The position numbers and the translations under genes were made by a program. A model generated the notes under the pieces. The model was not told the DNA's origin. It saw only the letters and a program-made list of their open reading frames with translations, and searched no databases. DNA of 58,182 nucleotides from Gammaproteobacteria bacterium (GTDB lineage Bacteria > Pseudomonadota > Gammaproteobacteria > SZUA-140), in the NCBI GenBank assembly GCA_021648525.1, contig JAKISP010000023.1:1-58182 (forward strand), read 5' to 3'. This document shows positions 11,301 to 18,873 of this stretch, piece after piece; the stretch's first letter is position 1, and every line of letters starts with the position of its first letter.

Positions 11301-13909
11301 CCCTGGATAGCATTACTGCGGCGGTCATCTATCAATTTCGTCATGATGCTGCGGGACTTCTCAGTGAAATTGAAGATGTGGATGGCAACATCACCCGCAT
11401 CGAACGCAGTGGCGAAATTCCCACCGCCATAGTCTCGCCCGATGGCCAGCGCACAGGATTGACGTTAGACCTTAATGGCTATCTAGCATCGGTTACAGAC
11501 CCTCTGCTTGAGTCATACCAGATGCAATACACGCCGAGTGGTTTGATGACGGTTTATCATGACAGAAATAACCATCAGGCCGATTACACCTATGATACCG
11601 AAGGGCGTTTGATTCAGGATTTAAACCCTGCGGGTGGCGGTTGGCAATTGGACCATTTTACCACACCAGCGGGGCATGGCGTTGATATGATCAGTGGTGA
11701 AAATCGTGTCAGTACCTTTCAGGTCAGTTACCTGCCAAATGGCACCCGCCGGCACACCAATATAGCACCGGATGGCAGTGTCGCGATGACGGATTTTAGC
11801 AATGCAGTGACCACCATCACGCAGGCCAATGGCACGATAAATCGCGTCACTGAAGGGGCCGATCCGCGTTTAGGCATGCAGAGCCCGGTACCCCAATCCT
11901 CGGTGATTACCACGCCTGCAGGTTTAAGCAGCACGATCACGGCGAGCCGACAAGCGACGTTATCAGATCCGGTAGATCTACTGAGTCACACCAGTCTCAC
12001 TAATACCACTAGCGTCAACGGCCGAACCACGGTGAATCGTTACAATGCCGCTGCGCGCAGCTGGACATTGACCAGCCCTGAAAACCGTATTGCCACCACC
12101 CTGCTGGATGCCAAAGGGCATGTGGTGCAGTCTCAGATCACGGGTATTGAGCCAATCGACTATGGTTATGACCTTCGTGGACGCCTCGATACCATCACAC
12201 AAGGCAGCGGCATCGAGTTACGTCAGAGTCTATTGAGTTACGATACGGATGGCTTCCTCGACACCATCACCGACTCACTTAATCGAACCACCAACTTCGA
12301 TTACGATGCCGTCGGTCGCGTCACGCGTCAGACGCTACCGGACAGCCGTTTTATCGACTACACCTATGACGCCAACGGCAACCCCACCAGCATCACCCCG
12401 CCGGGCAAGAGCGCCCACTTCTTCAACTACACAGCCGTTGATTTAGAAGGTGAATACAACCCACCGGATATTGGTGTCGGGATCGATGTCACCCAGTATG
12501 ACTACAACCTCGACAAACAACTGACGCGTATTACACGACCAGACGGGCAGCTGATCGACTTTGGCTATGCGACTAGTGGTCAATTAAATCAGATCACCGC
12601 CGTGGGTGGTGAGACATTAAGCTATACCTATGACGGCTTCCTGCCACTCACAGAAACCTGGGCTGGCACCATCAACGGCAGTGTTAGCTATGGTTATGAC
12701 AATAATTTCCGTATCATCCAGCAATCCATCAACGGAGACCCGATCCCCTACGGTTACGATGATGACAACCTGATAACCCAGGTGGGCACCCTGTCGCTAA
12801 CAAGAACCCCCCATAACGGCCTGTTAACGGCAACGACAGTGGGCAGTACGACCACCAGTCGTGGCTATAACGTATTTGGTGAACTGCAAACAGCCAGTGC
12901 GAGTGATGGTGCGACCACCTTATACGATGTCAGTTATAGTCGTGATGTGCTTGGTCGCATCACCCAAAAAATTGAAACCATAGCAGGCAGCACCACCACC
13001 TATGACTACCGCTATGACCTTGCGGGCCGTCTGACCGATGTTGAACAGGATGGTAGTCCTGCCGCGAACTATGTTTACGACACTAACGGTAATCGCATGG
13101 GTGGCAACAACACCGATGGCACCATCAGTGCGGTCTATGACGCCCAGGATCGACTGACCAGCTATAACGGAACAGCCTATAGCTATACCGAAAATGGTGA
13201 ATTAACCTCAAAGACCGAAAGTGGTGTGTCCACTACCTATGACTACGACGTGCTCGGTAACCTGATGCAAGCTGTCTTGCCGGGTGATATCACGATCGAC
13301 TATGTCATTGATGGTAATGACCGCCGGATTGGGAAGCGTGTTAACGGTACCTTGACGCAGGGCTTTCTCTATCAGGATCAGCTCAACCCGGTGGCTGAAC
13401 TGGATGGCACGGGAACAATTGTCTCCCGATTCGTCTACGGTTCGAAGATAAATGTACCGGACTATATGGTCAAAGACGGCAACAGCTACCGCATCATCAG
13501 CGACCATCTGGGGAGTCCAAGATTAGTGATTAACACCACTGATGGTGCCGTTACCCAAAGAATAGACTATGATGAGTTTGGTAACATCACCCATGATACC
13601 AACTCCGGTTTTCAGCCGTTTGGGTTTGCGGGTGGGATCTATGACCAGCATACCCAGCTCACAAGATTCGGGGCGCGGGATTATGATGCCGAGACGGGCA
13701 GATGGACCGCAAAGGATCCGATTAGGTTTGATGGTGGGGATCCAAATTTGTATGGATATGTATTTAGCGATCCACTCAATTGGGTTGATCCAGATGGTTT
13801 AAATCCTGTAGCAGGTGCAATAGGTGGTGGCGTGATTGCCGGCCCTCCAGGAGCTGTAGTTGGTGCTGTTATACAAGAAGGGGTCAAGTACAATATTGCA
13901 CTATCTTAA
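5333..13909 (+). CDS. Giant secreted YVTN-propeller / Ig-like / NHL / RHS-repeat protein with truncated tip
   Basis: A 2858-residue protein. Residues 1-50 hold a long export signal with a hydrophobic segment near 26-48. About 50-633 are 14 YVTN-type repeats of about 42 residues, enough for two seven-bladed propellers. About 638-866 are three Ig-like repeats, each with a FTC...CP cysteine pair; then another Ig-like domain, a cadherin/He_PIG-like domain (to about 1045) and a carboxypeptidase-regulatory-like domain (about 1100-1190). A Pro-rich acidic linker (about 1393-1417) precedes a barrel-entry segment, six NHL-type repeats (about 1620-1956), and YD/RHS repeats (about 2000-2760). The RHS core ends with the VDPDGL motif near 2823. 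Only 35 Gly-rich hydrophobic residues follow, so no toxin domain is present. It is probably surface exposed or released. The early propeller region favours C-ending codons, unlike the flanking housekeeping genes, which suggests transfer. Confidence 0.9.
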   Translation: MSSRASNPLLMAKLFFSLPMVCIRRVFHPLGIMLFCSLLTAASLASAVEVPLGGKPQAVVINPGTNQVLVVVKESQALEVIDLASQNSVATIVLGEKPTNIALNLATSTAVITHKKSDSVSFIDLTSYVVMGTLVVGKDPHGVAIDAASNLAIVANKKADTVSLIDLQTFTVINTLAVGERPSAVAVDDGVAIVSNEKSDTLSFIDLATQTVTTTLPVAEKPGAIAVNPLTRIAVITHEKNNQITTVDLPTRTVLNTLPVGEEPQAVAINPVTNIALISNEHDDSLSVIDLSDLSMLGTLSTGRNPVDVAIDADNNIAVVANKKGHSISIIDLATATYAISAPVGHDPHGVAIHPSLNIAVVANMKDDTVTILSLPDGATTATIAVGKKPRSVAIHTARNEALVSQRKDDTLAVIDLITHQVVATIPVGKGPRGIVIDESGNTAIVANKKENTLSVIDIETRTVTATIPVGKDPVDVALHPAPNTILVVNKKDDTLQIIDLNSGTITATIATGRQPRAVAVSTALNTEYPQGVAVVANKKDDNLMLFDLSDNSVIATIPVGKAPRDLVIRETDGHVLVVNKGDNTVSVVDLTTQNVTETLPVGNTPFAVAIHPDTGQGIVTNEHSDDISLLNFTATDNTAPTIIATLSIPANAAGWHQQDVTVTFTCSDEGSGIDVCPAPVTVSTEAAGQVTSGTATDLAGNSVSTAITLNLDKTAPTITTGITPLANAAGWHNTAVTVSFTCADSLSGTAGCPTPMIISSDGAGQVVNGTVTDVAGNSATTSITLKLDTMPPTITTSVTPTANAAGWYNEDVSITFTCADTDSGAADCPIPVTVNTEGAGQIVNGTATDLAGNSATTSVTLNLDKTAPAIQITSPSDGATVTDALLLITGTVSDSNPVSSVTINGVAVTLDGSGAFTHTVTLVAGANTVTVQAVDVADNSSNAVANVTLTSNQPPTIISIPVTDAIEDSLYRYDVDASDPDVGALLSYLLIIAPAGMVVDAVSGLIQWSPSTADVGDHSVTVRVVDSAGGEDTQLFVVTVSAASSGEPLPPDPATLAPALAPTVVTTLQNATAFLYSGTDPIQMGVVLGTIEARRVAVVRGKVKGRDNLPLSGVTLTIKNHPEFGQTLSRGDGMFDMALNGGGLLTINYEKAGYLPVQRQVNAPWQDYIWADDVVMIALDSAVTTIDLSSTTAMQVAQGNPVTDIDGTRQATMLFPQGTNATMTLPDGTTQALTTVNVRATEYTVGDNGPAAMPGELPATSAYTYAVELSVDEAIAVGASRVDFSQPVPFYVDNFLDFPVGEAVPAGWYDREKAAWIPSDNGRIIAILAITNGMADLDMDGSGTAADGIQLTALGITDVERVRLAGLYAVGKSLWRTPITHFTPWDMNWPWGPPPDATPPPPPPPEATPPDDDEDCLEGCIIQPQSQSLGEKLPVIGTPFSLYYQSERMPGYEAARILTIPLSGDTVPDSLQAIELTIDVAGQRYQQTFPAMPDQSYTFVWDGKDDYGRPVSQQKATIKVDYLYRLFYFGTDSAAFGAAFGRVGRSGGLAIGNRGSQSIKVRQQWTKQLHGIGQLPHLAGSALGGWGINDYHAYDPSVENLYRGDGSVRTAQSRAQTISTVAGRGGRGYSGDGGLATQARFNSPYSVAVAADGTLYIADDDNNRIRRVTPDGIISTVVGTGVAGYSGDGGPADQAQLSVVRNVVIGSDGSLYIADVFNERVRRVDPDGIITTVAGSGGSGAYSGDGGPATEAKLDLHSSPGMALGPDGSLYIADVSNHRVRRVGPDGIITTVAGRSVWGFSGDGGPATEASFLFPTGIALAPDGSLYISDNRNHRIRRVAVDGIVTTVVGTGVQGYAGDGGPAVQAQLRFPAGLAFAPDGYLYIADASNQRVRRVGPDGIITTVAGRGPVSNRDYGDGGPADQSGLEVPFNVSLGPDGSLYISDISTFRNNVRKVGSTLPELGGSEYLIPSIDGTQLFHFDADGRHLRTLDSITAAVIYQFRHDAAGLLSEIEDVDGNITRIERSGEIPTAIVSPDGQRTGLTLDLNGYLASVTDPLLESYQMQYTPSGLMTVYHDRNNHQADYTYDTEGRLIQDLNPAGGGWQLDHFTTPAGHGVDMISGENRVSTFQVSYLPNGTRRHTNIAPDGSVAMTDFSNAVTTITQANGTINRVTEGADPRLGMQSPVPQSSVITTPAGLSSTITASRQATLSDPVDLLSHTSLTNTTSVNGRTTVNRYNAAARSWTLTSPENRIATTLLDAKGHVVQSQITGIEPIDYGYDLRGRLDTITQGSGIELRQSLLSYDTDGFLDTITDSLNRTTNFDYDAVGRVTRQTLPDSRFIDYTYDANGNPTSITPPGKSAHFFNYTAVDLEGEYNPPDIGVGIDVTQYDYNLDKQLTRITRPDGQLIDFGYATSGQLNQITAVGGETLSYTYDGFLPLTETWAGTINGSVSYGYDNNFRIIQQSINGDPIPYGYDDDNLITQVGTLSLTRTPHNGLLTATTVGSTTTSRGYNVFGELQTASASDGATTLYDVSYSRDVLGRITQKIETIAGSTTTYDYRYDLAGRLTDVEQDGSPAANYVYDTNGNRMGGNNTDGTISAVYDAQDRLTSYNGTAYSYTENGELTSKTESGVSTTYDYDVLGNLMQAVLPGDITIDYVIDGNDRRIGKRVNGTLTQGFLYQDQLNPVAELDGTGTIVSRFVYGSKINVPDYMVKDGNSYRIISDHLGSPRLVINTTDGAVTQRIDYDEFGNITHDTNSGFQPFGFAGGIYDQHTQLTRFGARDYDAETGRWTAKDPIRFDGGDPNLYGYVFSDPLNWVDPDGLNPVAGAIGGGVIAGPPGAVVGAVIQEGVKYNIALS

Positions 13910-14278
13910 ACCATCGCCAATCATTTCGACTTTCAAACTGACCTGTCGCCTGGTAGTAAGCCTCGCAGATGTGAACGTTGGCGAGCAAGGCAGCTATAAA
14001 AAAAACAGCTGAGAAGCGCCATATCGAAAGGATGGCTCTTCGTTTTCGATATAGATTTGATAAGTTCGACCACAACCATTTCGACTAGAGCGGTTGGAGC
14101 AGAATAGTCGTTTTCCCACTTTCTCAGAAAAGGTACTTGAGCGTTGTTTGTAAATAATGCCATGAGATACAAACTGGCCGCTCTTTAAACAATGAACACA
14201 TTGCACCTTGTCCTGATGATATTCGAGGGAAAGTGAGAACTGGTTAATTGAATCATAATCTTTGAAGAATCTTTTCAT
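13910..14278 (-). pseudogene. Broken zinc-ribbon transposase-like gene remnant
   Basis: Reading leftward from ATG at 14278 gives a Cys-rich N-terminal domain (VQCVHCLKSGQFVSHG, then LFCSNRSSRNGCGRTYQ) that I associate with IS-encoded zinc-ribbon proteins. The frame closes just after a run of eight T on this strand (near 13997-14004). A shift of -1 at that run continues the same protein (FIAALLANVHICEAYYQATG, then FESRNDWRW) up to about 13910, where the homologous-looking sequence stops at the end of the RHS gene. Thus it is frameshifted, or uses the T-run for frameshifting, and in any case it is cut off at its C-terminus. The exact IS family is not recognised. Confidence 0.6.
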
Positions 14279-14386
14279 GTCGGGGATTAAACAAAAACTA
14301 GCCAGTTAACTTCAAGATAAATTTTAAATTTCTAGTAGAAAATTCAATTCGCCAAATTAACGTTATAAGAAGCCCAGGGAATTACG

Positions 14387-14692
14387 ATGCTAAGTTGGTT
14401 GAAAAACAACCGATTTTTCGGCCTAAGAGTGGGAAATTACAGCTACTTGAAAACGTGGTTCAGCTCACCGAAAATGTGGGCCATCTTTAAACTTGACGCG
14501 ATCGCTAAAAATATTGAACTCGAAATGACATTCATGACACCAGAAGAGAAGCAGCAGTGTGTCGCATCGTTTTATCGAACTACTCAAGGAAAGAAAGGGG
14601 CTCCGTTATGCCAATTGATTTTCATCACGCCACAATCGCTGCTGGCCACCGCTTTCGCTATCCATGGCCGCCAGCATGTGCGGCTTAAATAG
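14387..14692 (+). CDS. Small orphan hypothetical protein
   Basis: A 101-residue ORF with a plausible AGGGA ribosome site 6 bases before its ATG. The product has no signal peptide, membrane helix or motif that I know. It begins about 110 bases beyond the transposase-like remnant, in AT-rich DNA, and ends 7 bases from the convergent end of the ybiB gene. The position downstream of an RHS gene could suit an immunity gene, but the intervening remnant and lack of any recognisable domain give no support. It could also be a fragment of a longer lost gene. Confidence 0.35.
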   Translation: MLSWLKNNRFFGLRVGNYSYLKTWFSSPKMWAIFKLDAIAKNIELEMTFMTPEEKQQCVASFYRTTQGKKGAPLCQLIFITPQSLLATAFAIHGRQHVRLK

Positions 14693-14699
14693 TTGCTGA

Positions 14700-15698
14700 T
14701 TAGCGAGGGTAGTGTGTCTTGTCACGTTTGTCCCACATCGCCTGTGCCTGCACTGTTGCATCATCAATACTCTCCGTTTTGCCCGTCATCCTGAGTGCAA
14801 TGGCGGCTGTGCCAATCACGGCGGCAACGCCATATTCGTCATCAGCGTTACCTTGCCAGACTTGCAGTAGGCGATTGACATCCATTGTTATGTCTTTTAA
14901 ATGACGTGCCTTGAATGTGGCGGGCCAAACCTCTTCACTAGCTTCTCCGTGGTGCACGGAGAAGACCTCACAGTCGCCATCAGGATTGCGCTCACATTCG
15001 CCGCCTTCGCCCTTAAAAACAGCCAGGTGAGCTTGCTCAAGGTAGATAGCCGCTTGTTGATGGATAGCTCGATAGCCTGGATGAAAGGTGCCTTGCATCA
15101 GATGGGGTGCACCAAGTGGATTTAAAATACGCAAGAGTGTGTTGATGGGGGAGCGTAGACCAAGCAGGCTGCGCAGTTCCATGATCTGTTTTAGTTTCGG
15201 ACTAAAGTGCTCTAGTGAGATGAACGCAATATTATTGTCTGAGACCTGTTGTGCAGCGTCATCCAGTGAACTGCAATTTTTAATACCTAGTAGCGTCATG
15301 ACGTCTGGCGTGTAAATTCGATTATCGCGTCGTCCTGCGGTGCCGTGCATCAGAATTTTAATGTCATTTTCAGCGAGTAGTAGAGCGGCCAGAATAAACC
15401 AGGGTAGATGGCGTCGTTTGCCTGCATAGCTTGACCAGTCGAGGTCGACATTAATCGCCTTGTCTGGCACCGGTAGTGATGCACGTGCAGCAGCGACAAA
15501 GCCAGCGAGCTCTTCAGAGCTCTCTTCCTTAACACGTAGCAGCATCAGAAATGCGCCGAGTTGTACAGCTTCAACCTCATCGTTAAGAATCATCCTCATC
15601 GCTTCAAAGGCTTCATCTTTGGTGAGCGAACGGCTGCCTTTTTTACCGCGACCTAAGATACGTACGTATTGTGCAAATGTGTGTTCGATATTATTCAT
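14700..15698 (-). CDS. ybiB: TrpD2/YbiB family glycosyltransferase-like protein
   Basis: A 332-residue homologue of anthranilate phosphoribosyltransferase. The N-terminal helical domain (RGKKGSRSLTKDEAFEAMRMIL) and the alpha/beta region (HGTAGRRDNRIYTPDVMTLLG) fit the YbiB/TrpD2 branch, which in E. coli binds nucleic acid and does not make tryptophan. The typical TrpD GTGGD motif is replaced here by HGTAGR near 118, in line with that branch. No trp genes are near. It is a single gene pointing toward the RHS scar. The function beyond nucleic-acid binding is not settled in the family. Confidence 0.88.
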   Translation of the reverse strand: MNNIEHTFAQYVRILGRGKKGSRSLTKDEAFEAMRMILNDEVEAVQLGAFLMLLRVKEESSEELAGFVAAARASLPVPDKAINVDLDWSSYAGKRRHLPWFILAALLLAENDIKILMHGTAGRRDNRIYTPDVMTLLGIKNCSSLDDAAQQVSDNNIAFISLEHFSPKLKQIMELRSLLGLRSPINTLLRILNPLGAPHLMQGTFHPGYRAIHQQAAIYLEQAHLAVFKGEGGECERNPDGDCEVFSVHHGEASEEVWPATFKARHLKDITMDVNRLLQVWQGNADDEYGVAAVIGTAAIALRMTGKTESIDDATVQAQAMWDKRDKTHYPR

Positions 15699-15726
15699 GT
15701 GGCGTATTGTGACGTGATATCAGGTA

Positions 15727-15753
15727 TAAAAAAAGCCCCGCTATTGCGAGGCT
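15727..15753 (-). terminator. Rho-independent terminator after the YccA-type gene
   Basis: On the minus strand an 8-bp stem (AGCCTCGC / GCGGGGCT with one mismatch) around a 4-base loop is followed by a run of seven T. It lies 28 bases beyond the stop codon of the Bax-inhibitor-like gene. Confidence 0.8.
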
Positions 15754-15780
15754 CTCGGTTCTACTGAGTCATACGGTTAC

Positions 15781-16482
15781 TTAATCGTCGTTATTGAATG
15801 CGCCGATCAGGTGTAGCAAGCTAACAAATAGATTGTAGATGCTGAGGTATAAACCAACGGTAGCCATAATGTAGTTAGTCTCACCACCATTGATGATACG
15901 GCTGGTGTCATACAGGATAAAGCCAGCCATCAGCATTGCAATCATCGCAGAGAGTGCTAGATGTACCAATGGCATGTGATAACCAAACAGGGTTGCGCCA
16001 AATAGTACTAACATGCAGACGATGGCAACGATCATACCGGTCATTAAGAAGCCACCCATGAAGGTGAAGTCTTTTTTGGTGATCATCACGTAGGCAGAGA
16101 GTGAAAGGAAGATAGTTGCGGTAGAGCCAAGTGCAGTCATCACAATTGATCCGCCACCTGGCATGTTCAGATAGTAAGTCAACATTGGGCCAAGGCCAAA
16201 CCCCATTAAGCCCGTGATGGCGAATACGACGCCCAGGCCTGCGGTAGAATTAGCTGTTTTTGGCAATACAAGCCAGATGAGAGCCAGGGCAGCTAGTAAG
16301 CTGACAATGCCTGTGAAGCCAGGGGGTTGAATCGCGATAGAGATACCAGCCATTACGGCGCTAAACAGTAAGGTGACTGCCAGCAGTGTATAGGTGTTGC
16401 GGATCAGTTTGGTGGTGGCAAATGTAGACTCGACGCCTGTGGTAACTGCGACCTTGAGCTGATCTTGTTGGTAAGGGTTCAT
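15781..16482 (-). CDS. yccA: Bax inhibitor-1 / YccA family membrane protein
   Basis: A 233-residue inner-membrane protein with about seven hydrophobic segments separated by short loops, as in the TMBIM/YccA family. After a short polar N-terminus (MNPYQQDQL) the first helix starts near residue 28. In E. coli YccA is a substrate and modulator of the FtsH protease; bacterial homologues can conduct calcium. Start: the ATG at 16482 gives the usual N-terminus; a TTG four codons earlier sits too close to GGAG. It is a single gene with its own terminator. Confidence 0.9.
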   Translation of the reverse strand: MNPYQQDQLKVAVTTGVESTFATTKLIRNTYTLLAVTLLFSAVMAGISIAIQPPGFTGIVSLLAALALIWLVLPKTANSTAGLGVVFAITGLMGFGLGPMLTYYLNMPGGGSIVMTALGSTATIFLSLSAYVMITKKDFTFMGGFLMTGMIVAIVCMLVLFGATLFGYHMPLVHLALSAMIAMLMAGFILYDTSRIINGGETNYIMATVGLYLSIYNLFVSLLHLIGAFNNDD

Positions 16483-16682
16483 GATTCTGTTCAATCTCCA
16501 GATTTATTTATCGTATGGTGTACTATATGGTGTTCCGTTGACTAAAATCAAGCAGGAGTTGCATCTTTTACTGGAAGCGGGTATATTCTCCCGCGCTGAT
16601 TACAAGGACTTGTTATTTCGGCAATTTTTCAGAATCTACTGTAAAATTGTCCGGGTGCCCCAGTGCACAGTTAGAGGGTATA

Positions 16683-16711
16683 GTCTTCAACTAACCTGGA
16701 TTGTTGAAGAC
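16683..16711. repeat. 9-bp inverted repeat just upstream of tRNA-Ser
   Basis: GTCTTCAAC (16683-16691) and GTTGAAGAC (16703-16711) are perfect inverse complements with an 11-base spacer, ending 16 bases before the tRNA. It may form a hairpin in the tRNA precursor leader or be a factor site; nothing else decides between these. Confidence 0.4.
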
Positions 16712-16727
16712 CGTATCAGCAGGATCA

Positions 16728-16818
16728 GGAGAGGTGGCTGAGTGGTCGAAAGCGGCGGTCTTGAAAACCGTTGAGGGTTTGTAGCCCTCCCAGGGTTCGA
16801 ATCCCTGCCTCTCCGCCA
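16728..16818 (+). tRNA. tRNA-Ser (anticodon UGA)
   Basis: A 91-base class II tRNA. The acceptor stem GGAGAGG pairs with CCTCTCC, then G73 and an encoded CCA. The anticodon loop CTTGAAA carries TGA at 16762-16764. The long variable arm (gagggtttgtagccctc) and T-loop GGTTCGAATCC confirm a serine tRNA, which reads UCA/UCG-type codons. Confidence 0.97.
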
Positions 16819-16895
16819 CATGTTTAGGCGCTAAAATTAGTGAACCTGCCGATCCTGCTAACTGATGTAAATGAATAATATGGAGTGGGGGCGTG

Positions 16896-17543
16896 ATGGT
16901 AAGTGTCTTATTAGTGGACGATCATAGATTGGTGCGTGCTGGCATTATGCGTATTCTTAATGATGCGCCGGGTATCAAAGTGATTGGCGATGTCGATAGT
17001 GGTGAAGAATCGATCCGCTTTGTTCGTCAAAGAAAGCCTGATGTTGTTTTAATGGACGTCCAGATGCCGGGCATTGGCGGCTTTGAAGCGACACGTAAAC
17101 TACTCAAATCATATCCTTCTTTAAAAATTGTTGTGCTTTCAGTCTGCGCTGAAGAGCCATTTCCATCGCGCTTGCTACAGAGTGGTGCCGTTGGCTATCT
17201 GACTAAAGGGTGCAGCCCGGAAGAGATCATCAACGCGATTAAATGTGTTAATAAAGGACAGCGTTATGTCGGTGCTGATATTGCGCAACACCTTGCTTTA
17301 ACCTTTTTACCGGGCGCAGGGCCATCATCGCCGCTCGATTCGCTCTCAAACCGTGAATTGCAGGTGATGTTAATGGTGGCGCAGGGTAAAAAGACGCAGG
17401 TAATTTCAGATGAATTATGTTTGAGTCCAAAGACCATTAGTACCTATCGCTACAGGCTGTTTGAAAAACTACGTATTCATAGCGATGCGGAGTTGACACA
17501 TGTTGCATTACGTTATGGCTTACTGGATGAGTTTCATCAGTAA
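16896..17543 (+). CDS. uvrY: Response regulator UvrY/GacA (NarL/FixJ family)
   Basis: A 215-residue two-domain regulator. The receiver has acidic pocket residues D8-D9, phospho-acceptor D54 in VVLMDVQMPG, and a Lys near 104; the C-terminal LuxR-type helix-turn-helix (LSNRELQVMLMVAQG then LSPKTISTYRYRLFEKL) follows a short linker. The full-length likeness to UvrY/GacA/SirA is high. In that system BarA/GacS phosphorylates it and it activates csrB-type small RNAs to relieve CsrA/RsmA; neither is in the window. I use the ATG at 16896, 10 bases from GGAG; GTG one codon earlier is possible. Usually uvrC follows, but here it does not. Confidence 0.9.
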   Translation: MVSVLLVDDHRLVRAGIMRILNDAPGIKVIGDVDSGEESIRFVRQRKPDVVLMDVQMPGIGGFEATRKLLKSYPSLKIVVLSVCAEEPFPSRLLQSGAVGYLTKGCSPEEIINAIKCVNKGQRYVGADIAQHLALTFLPGAGPSSPLDSLSNRELQVMLMVAQGKKTQVISDELCLSPKTISTYRYRLFEKLRIHSDAELTHVALRYGLLDEFHQ

Positions 17544-17549
17544 TTCTGG

Positions 17550-18170
17550 CTACTGTGCTGCTGTTGTTAATAATGGCATCAGGTGAGGCCATACGTTATC
17601 CAGAATCATTGGCTGGGCGCTGTTAAGCGGGTGGATCCCATCTGACTGAAACAGCGTTAAATCCTGATCCATCCCTTTCAGTAAAAAAGGCAGCAATGCA
17701 ATGTTGTATTCATCGGCTAATTGCTGGTAACTGTTCGAAAATTTTTGTGTAAATGTACGCCCGTAGTTTGGTGGTAGCTGCATGCCCGCTAAAAGGACAT
17801 CTGAATTGGCGGTTTGTGCTGATTGAATCATACTGGCCAGATTTTGCTTCATTGCCTTAAGTGGCATACCACGCAGCCCATCGTTACCCCCCAGGGCTAT
17901 AATGATGATGGTGGGTTGATGGGTGCTGATAATGGTTGAAAAGCGAGCAAGTGCACCGTGAGTGGTCTCACCGCTGATACTGGTATTAACGATACGATAC
18001 GGCAGTGTCGCTTCTTTCATCTTTATCGCCAGCAAGTTTACCCATCCTTCTTTTTGCGTCATGCCATAAGCTGCGCTTAAACTGTCGCCCACCACAACAA
18101 TAGTCTGCTGTTGTGCAGAGACGGTTGTCGGTAGGATGAAGGTAATTAACATCAGGAGTCGTTTTAGCAT
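17550..18170 (-). CDS. tesA: Periplasmic lysophospholipase/arylesterase TesA
   Basis: A 206-residue SGNH hydrolase with a signal peptide ending near residue 19 (TTVSA). The nucleophile is in GDSLS (S30), GGND forms the oxyanion block, and the catalytic Asp-His pair is in SDGIHPL near the end. Such enzymes cleave acyl-CoA, lysophospholipids and aryl esters in the periplasm. The ATG at 18170 was chosen because it gives a proper signal peptide; upstream in-frame codons would run into the divergent gene. Its start codon overlaps that of the ABC ATPase gene in a CATG. tesA divergent from ybbA is the same order as in E. coli. Confidence 0.92.
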   Translation of the reverse strand: MLKRLLMLITFILPTTVSAQQQTIVVVGDSLSAAYGMTQKEGWVNLLAIKMKEATLPYRIVNTSISGETTHGALARFSTIISTHQPTIIIIALGGNDGLRGMPLKAMKQNLASMIQSAQTANSDVLLAGMQLPPNYGRTFTQKFSNSYQQLADEYNIALLPFLLKGMDQDLTLFQSDGIHPLNSAQPMILDNVWPHLMPLLTTAAQ

Positions 18171-18873
18171 GGTGGAAAATATCTCACGTTCGATTGTGCG
18201 CGTGCAAGGGCTTTGTAAACGAGTCGTCAGCCCAGAGGGTGAGCTGGTATTGCTTGATGATCTCTCGCTCGAGATTGATGCTGGCGAGGCAGTCGCGATA
18301 GTGGGTGCGTCGGGTTCAGGAAAGTCGACCTTGCTGGGGATTCTTGCAGGGCTAGATGTGCCAAGTGACGGCCAGGTGTGGCTTGATGGGAATGACTTGT
18401 TCAAGCTCGATGAAGATGGTCGTGCCACGTTAAGGCAATCAAGCGTGGGTTTTGTTTTTCAGTCATTTCAGTTGTTACCAAATCTTACCGCGTTAGAAAA
18501 TGTGATGTTGCCACTGGAGCTAGGGGGTGTCGAAAATGTTGAATCACAGGCATCTAAAATGCTGGCACGCGTTGGTCTGGCTGAACGACTGCATCACTAT
18601 CCAAAGCAACTCTCGGGTGGTGAGCAGCAGCGTGTTGCGATTGCACGTGCCTTCGTTGTAAAACCCAAAATACTGTTTGCCGATGAGCCGACCGGGAATC
18701 TTGATAGTGCCACTGGTGAACGCGTGATAGAGCTGCTGTTTGAATTGAACCGTGAGCAAGGTGCAACCATTGTACTGGTGACCCATGATGAAGCGTTGGC
18801 ACGGCGTTGTAATCGTTTGTTTCGACTTGATGCGGGCAGGTTGGTCGCCGTTGAGCGGTCGGTGGCGGAGTGA
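18169..18873 (+). CDS. ybbA: ABC transporter ATP-binding protein, YbbA type
   Basis: A 234-residue ATPase of the LolD/MacB class. Walker A is GASGSGKST near residues 46-54, the signature is LSGGEQQRVAIARA, and Walker B is ILFADEPTGNLDSATGE. It pairs with the following permease. The ATG at 18169 has AGGAG 11 bases upstream and its start shares bases with the tesA start; an upstream ATG at 18136 would overlap tesA more deeply. The substrate of YbbAP in E. coli is linked by newer work to lipid-linked or hydrophobic envelope compounds, which I cite only as a general idea. Confidence 0.92.
   Translation: MVENISRSIVRVQGLCKRVVSPEGELVLLDDLSLEIDAGEAVAIVGASGSGKSTLLGILAGLDVPSDGQVWLDGNDLFKLDEDGRATLRQSSVGFVFQSFQLLPNLTALENVMLPLELGGVENVESQASKMLARVGLAERLHHYPKQLSGGEQQRVAIARAFVVKPKILFADEPTGNLDSATGERVIELLFELNREQGATIVLVTHDEALARRCNRLFRLDAGRLVAVERSVAE

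Noticed and set aside
16500-16680. Sigma70-like promoter boxes for tRNA-Ser
   Set aside because: TATATT at 16582 has only a poor -35 partner (TTGCAT), and other pairs have wrong spacing.
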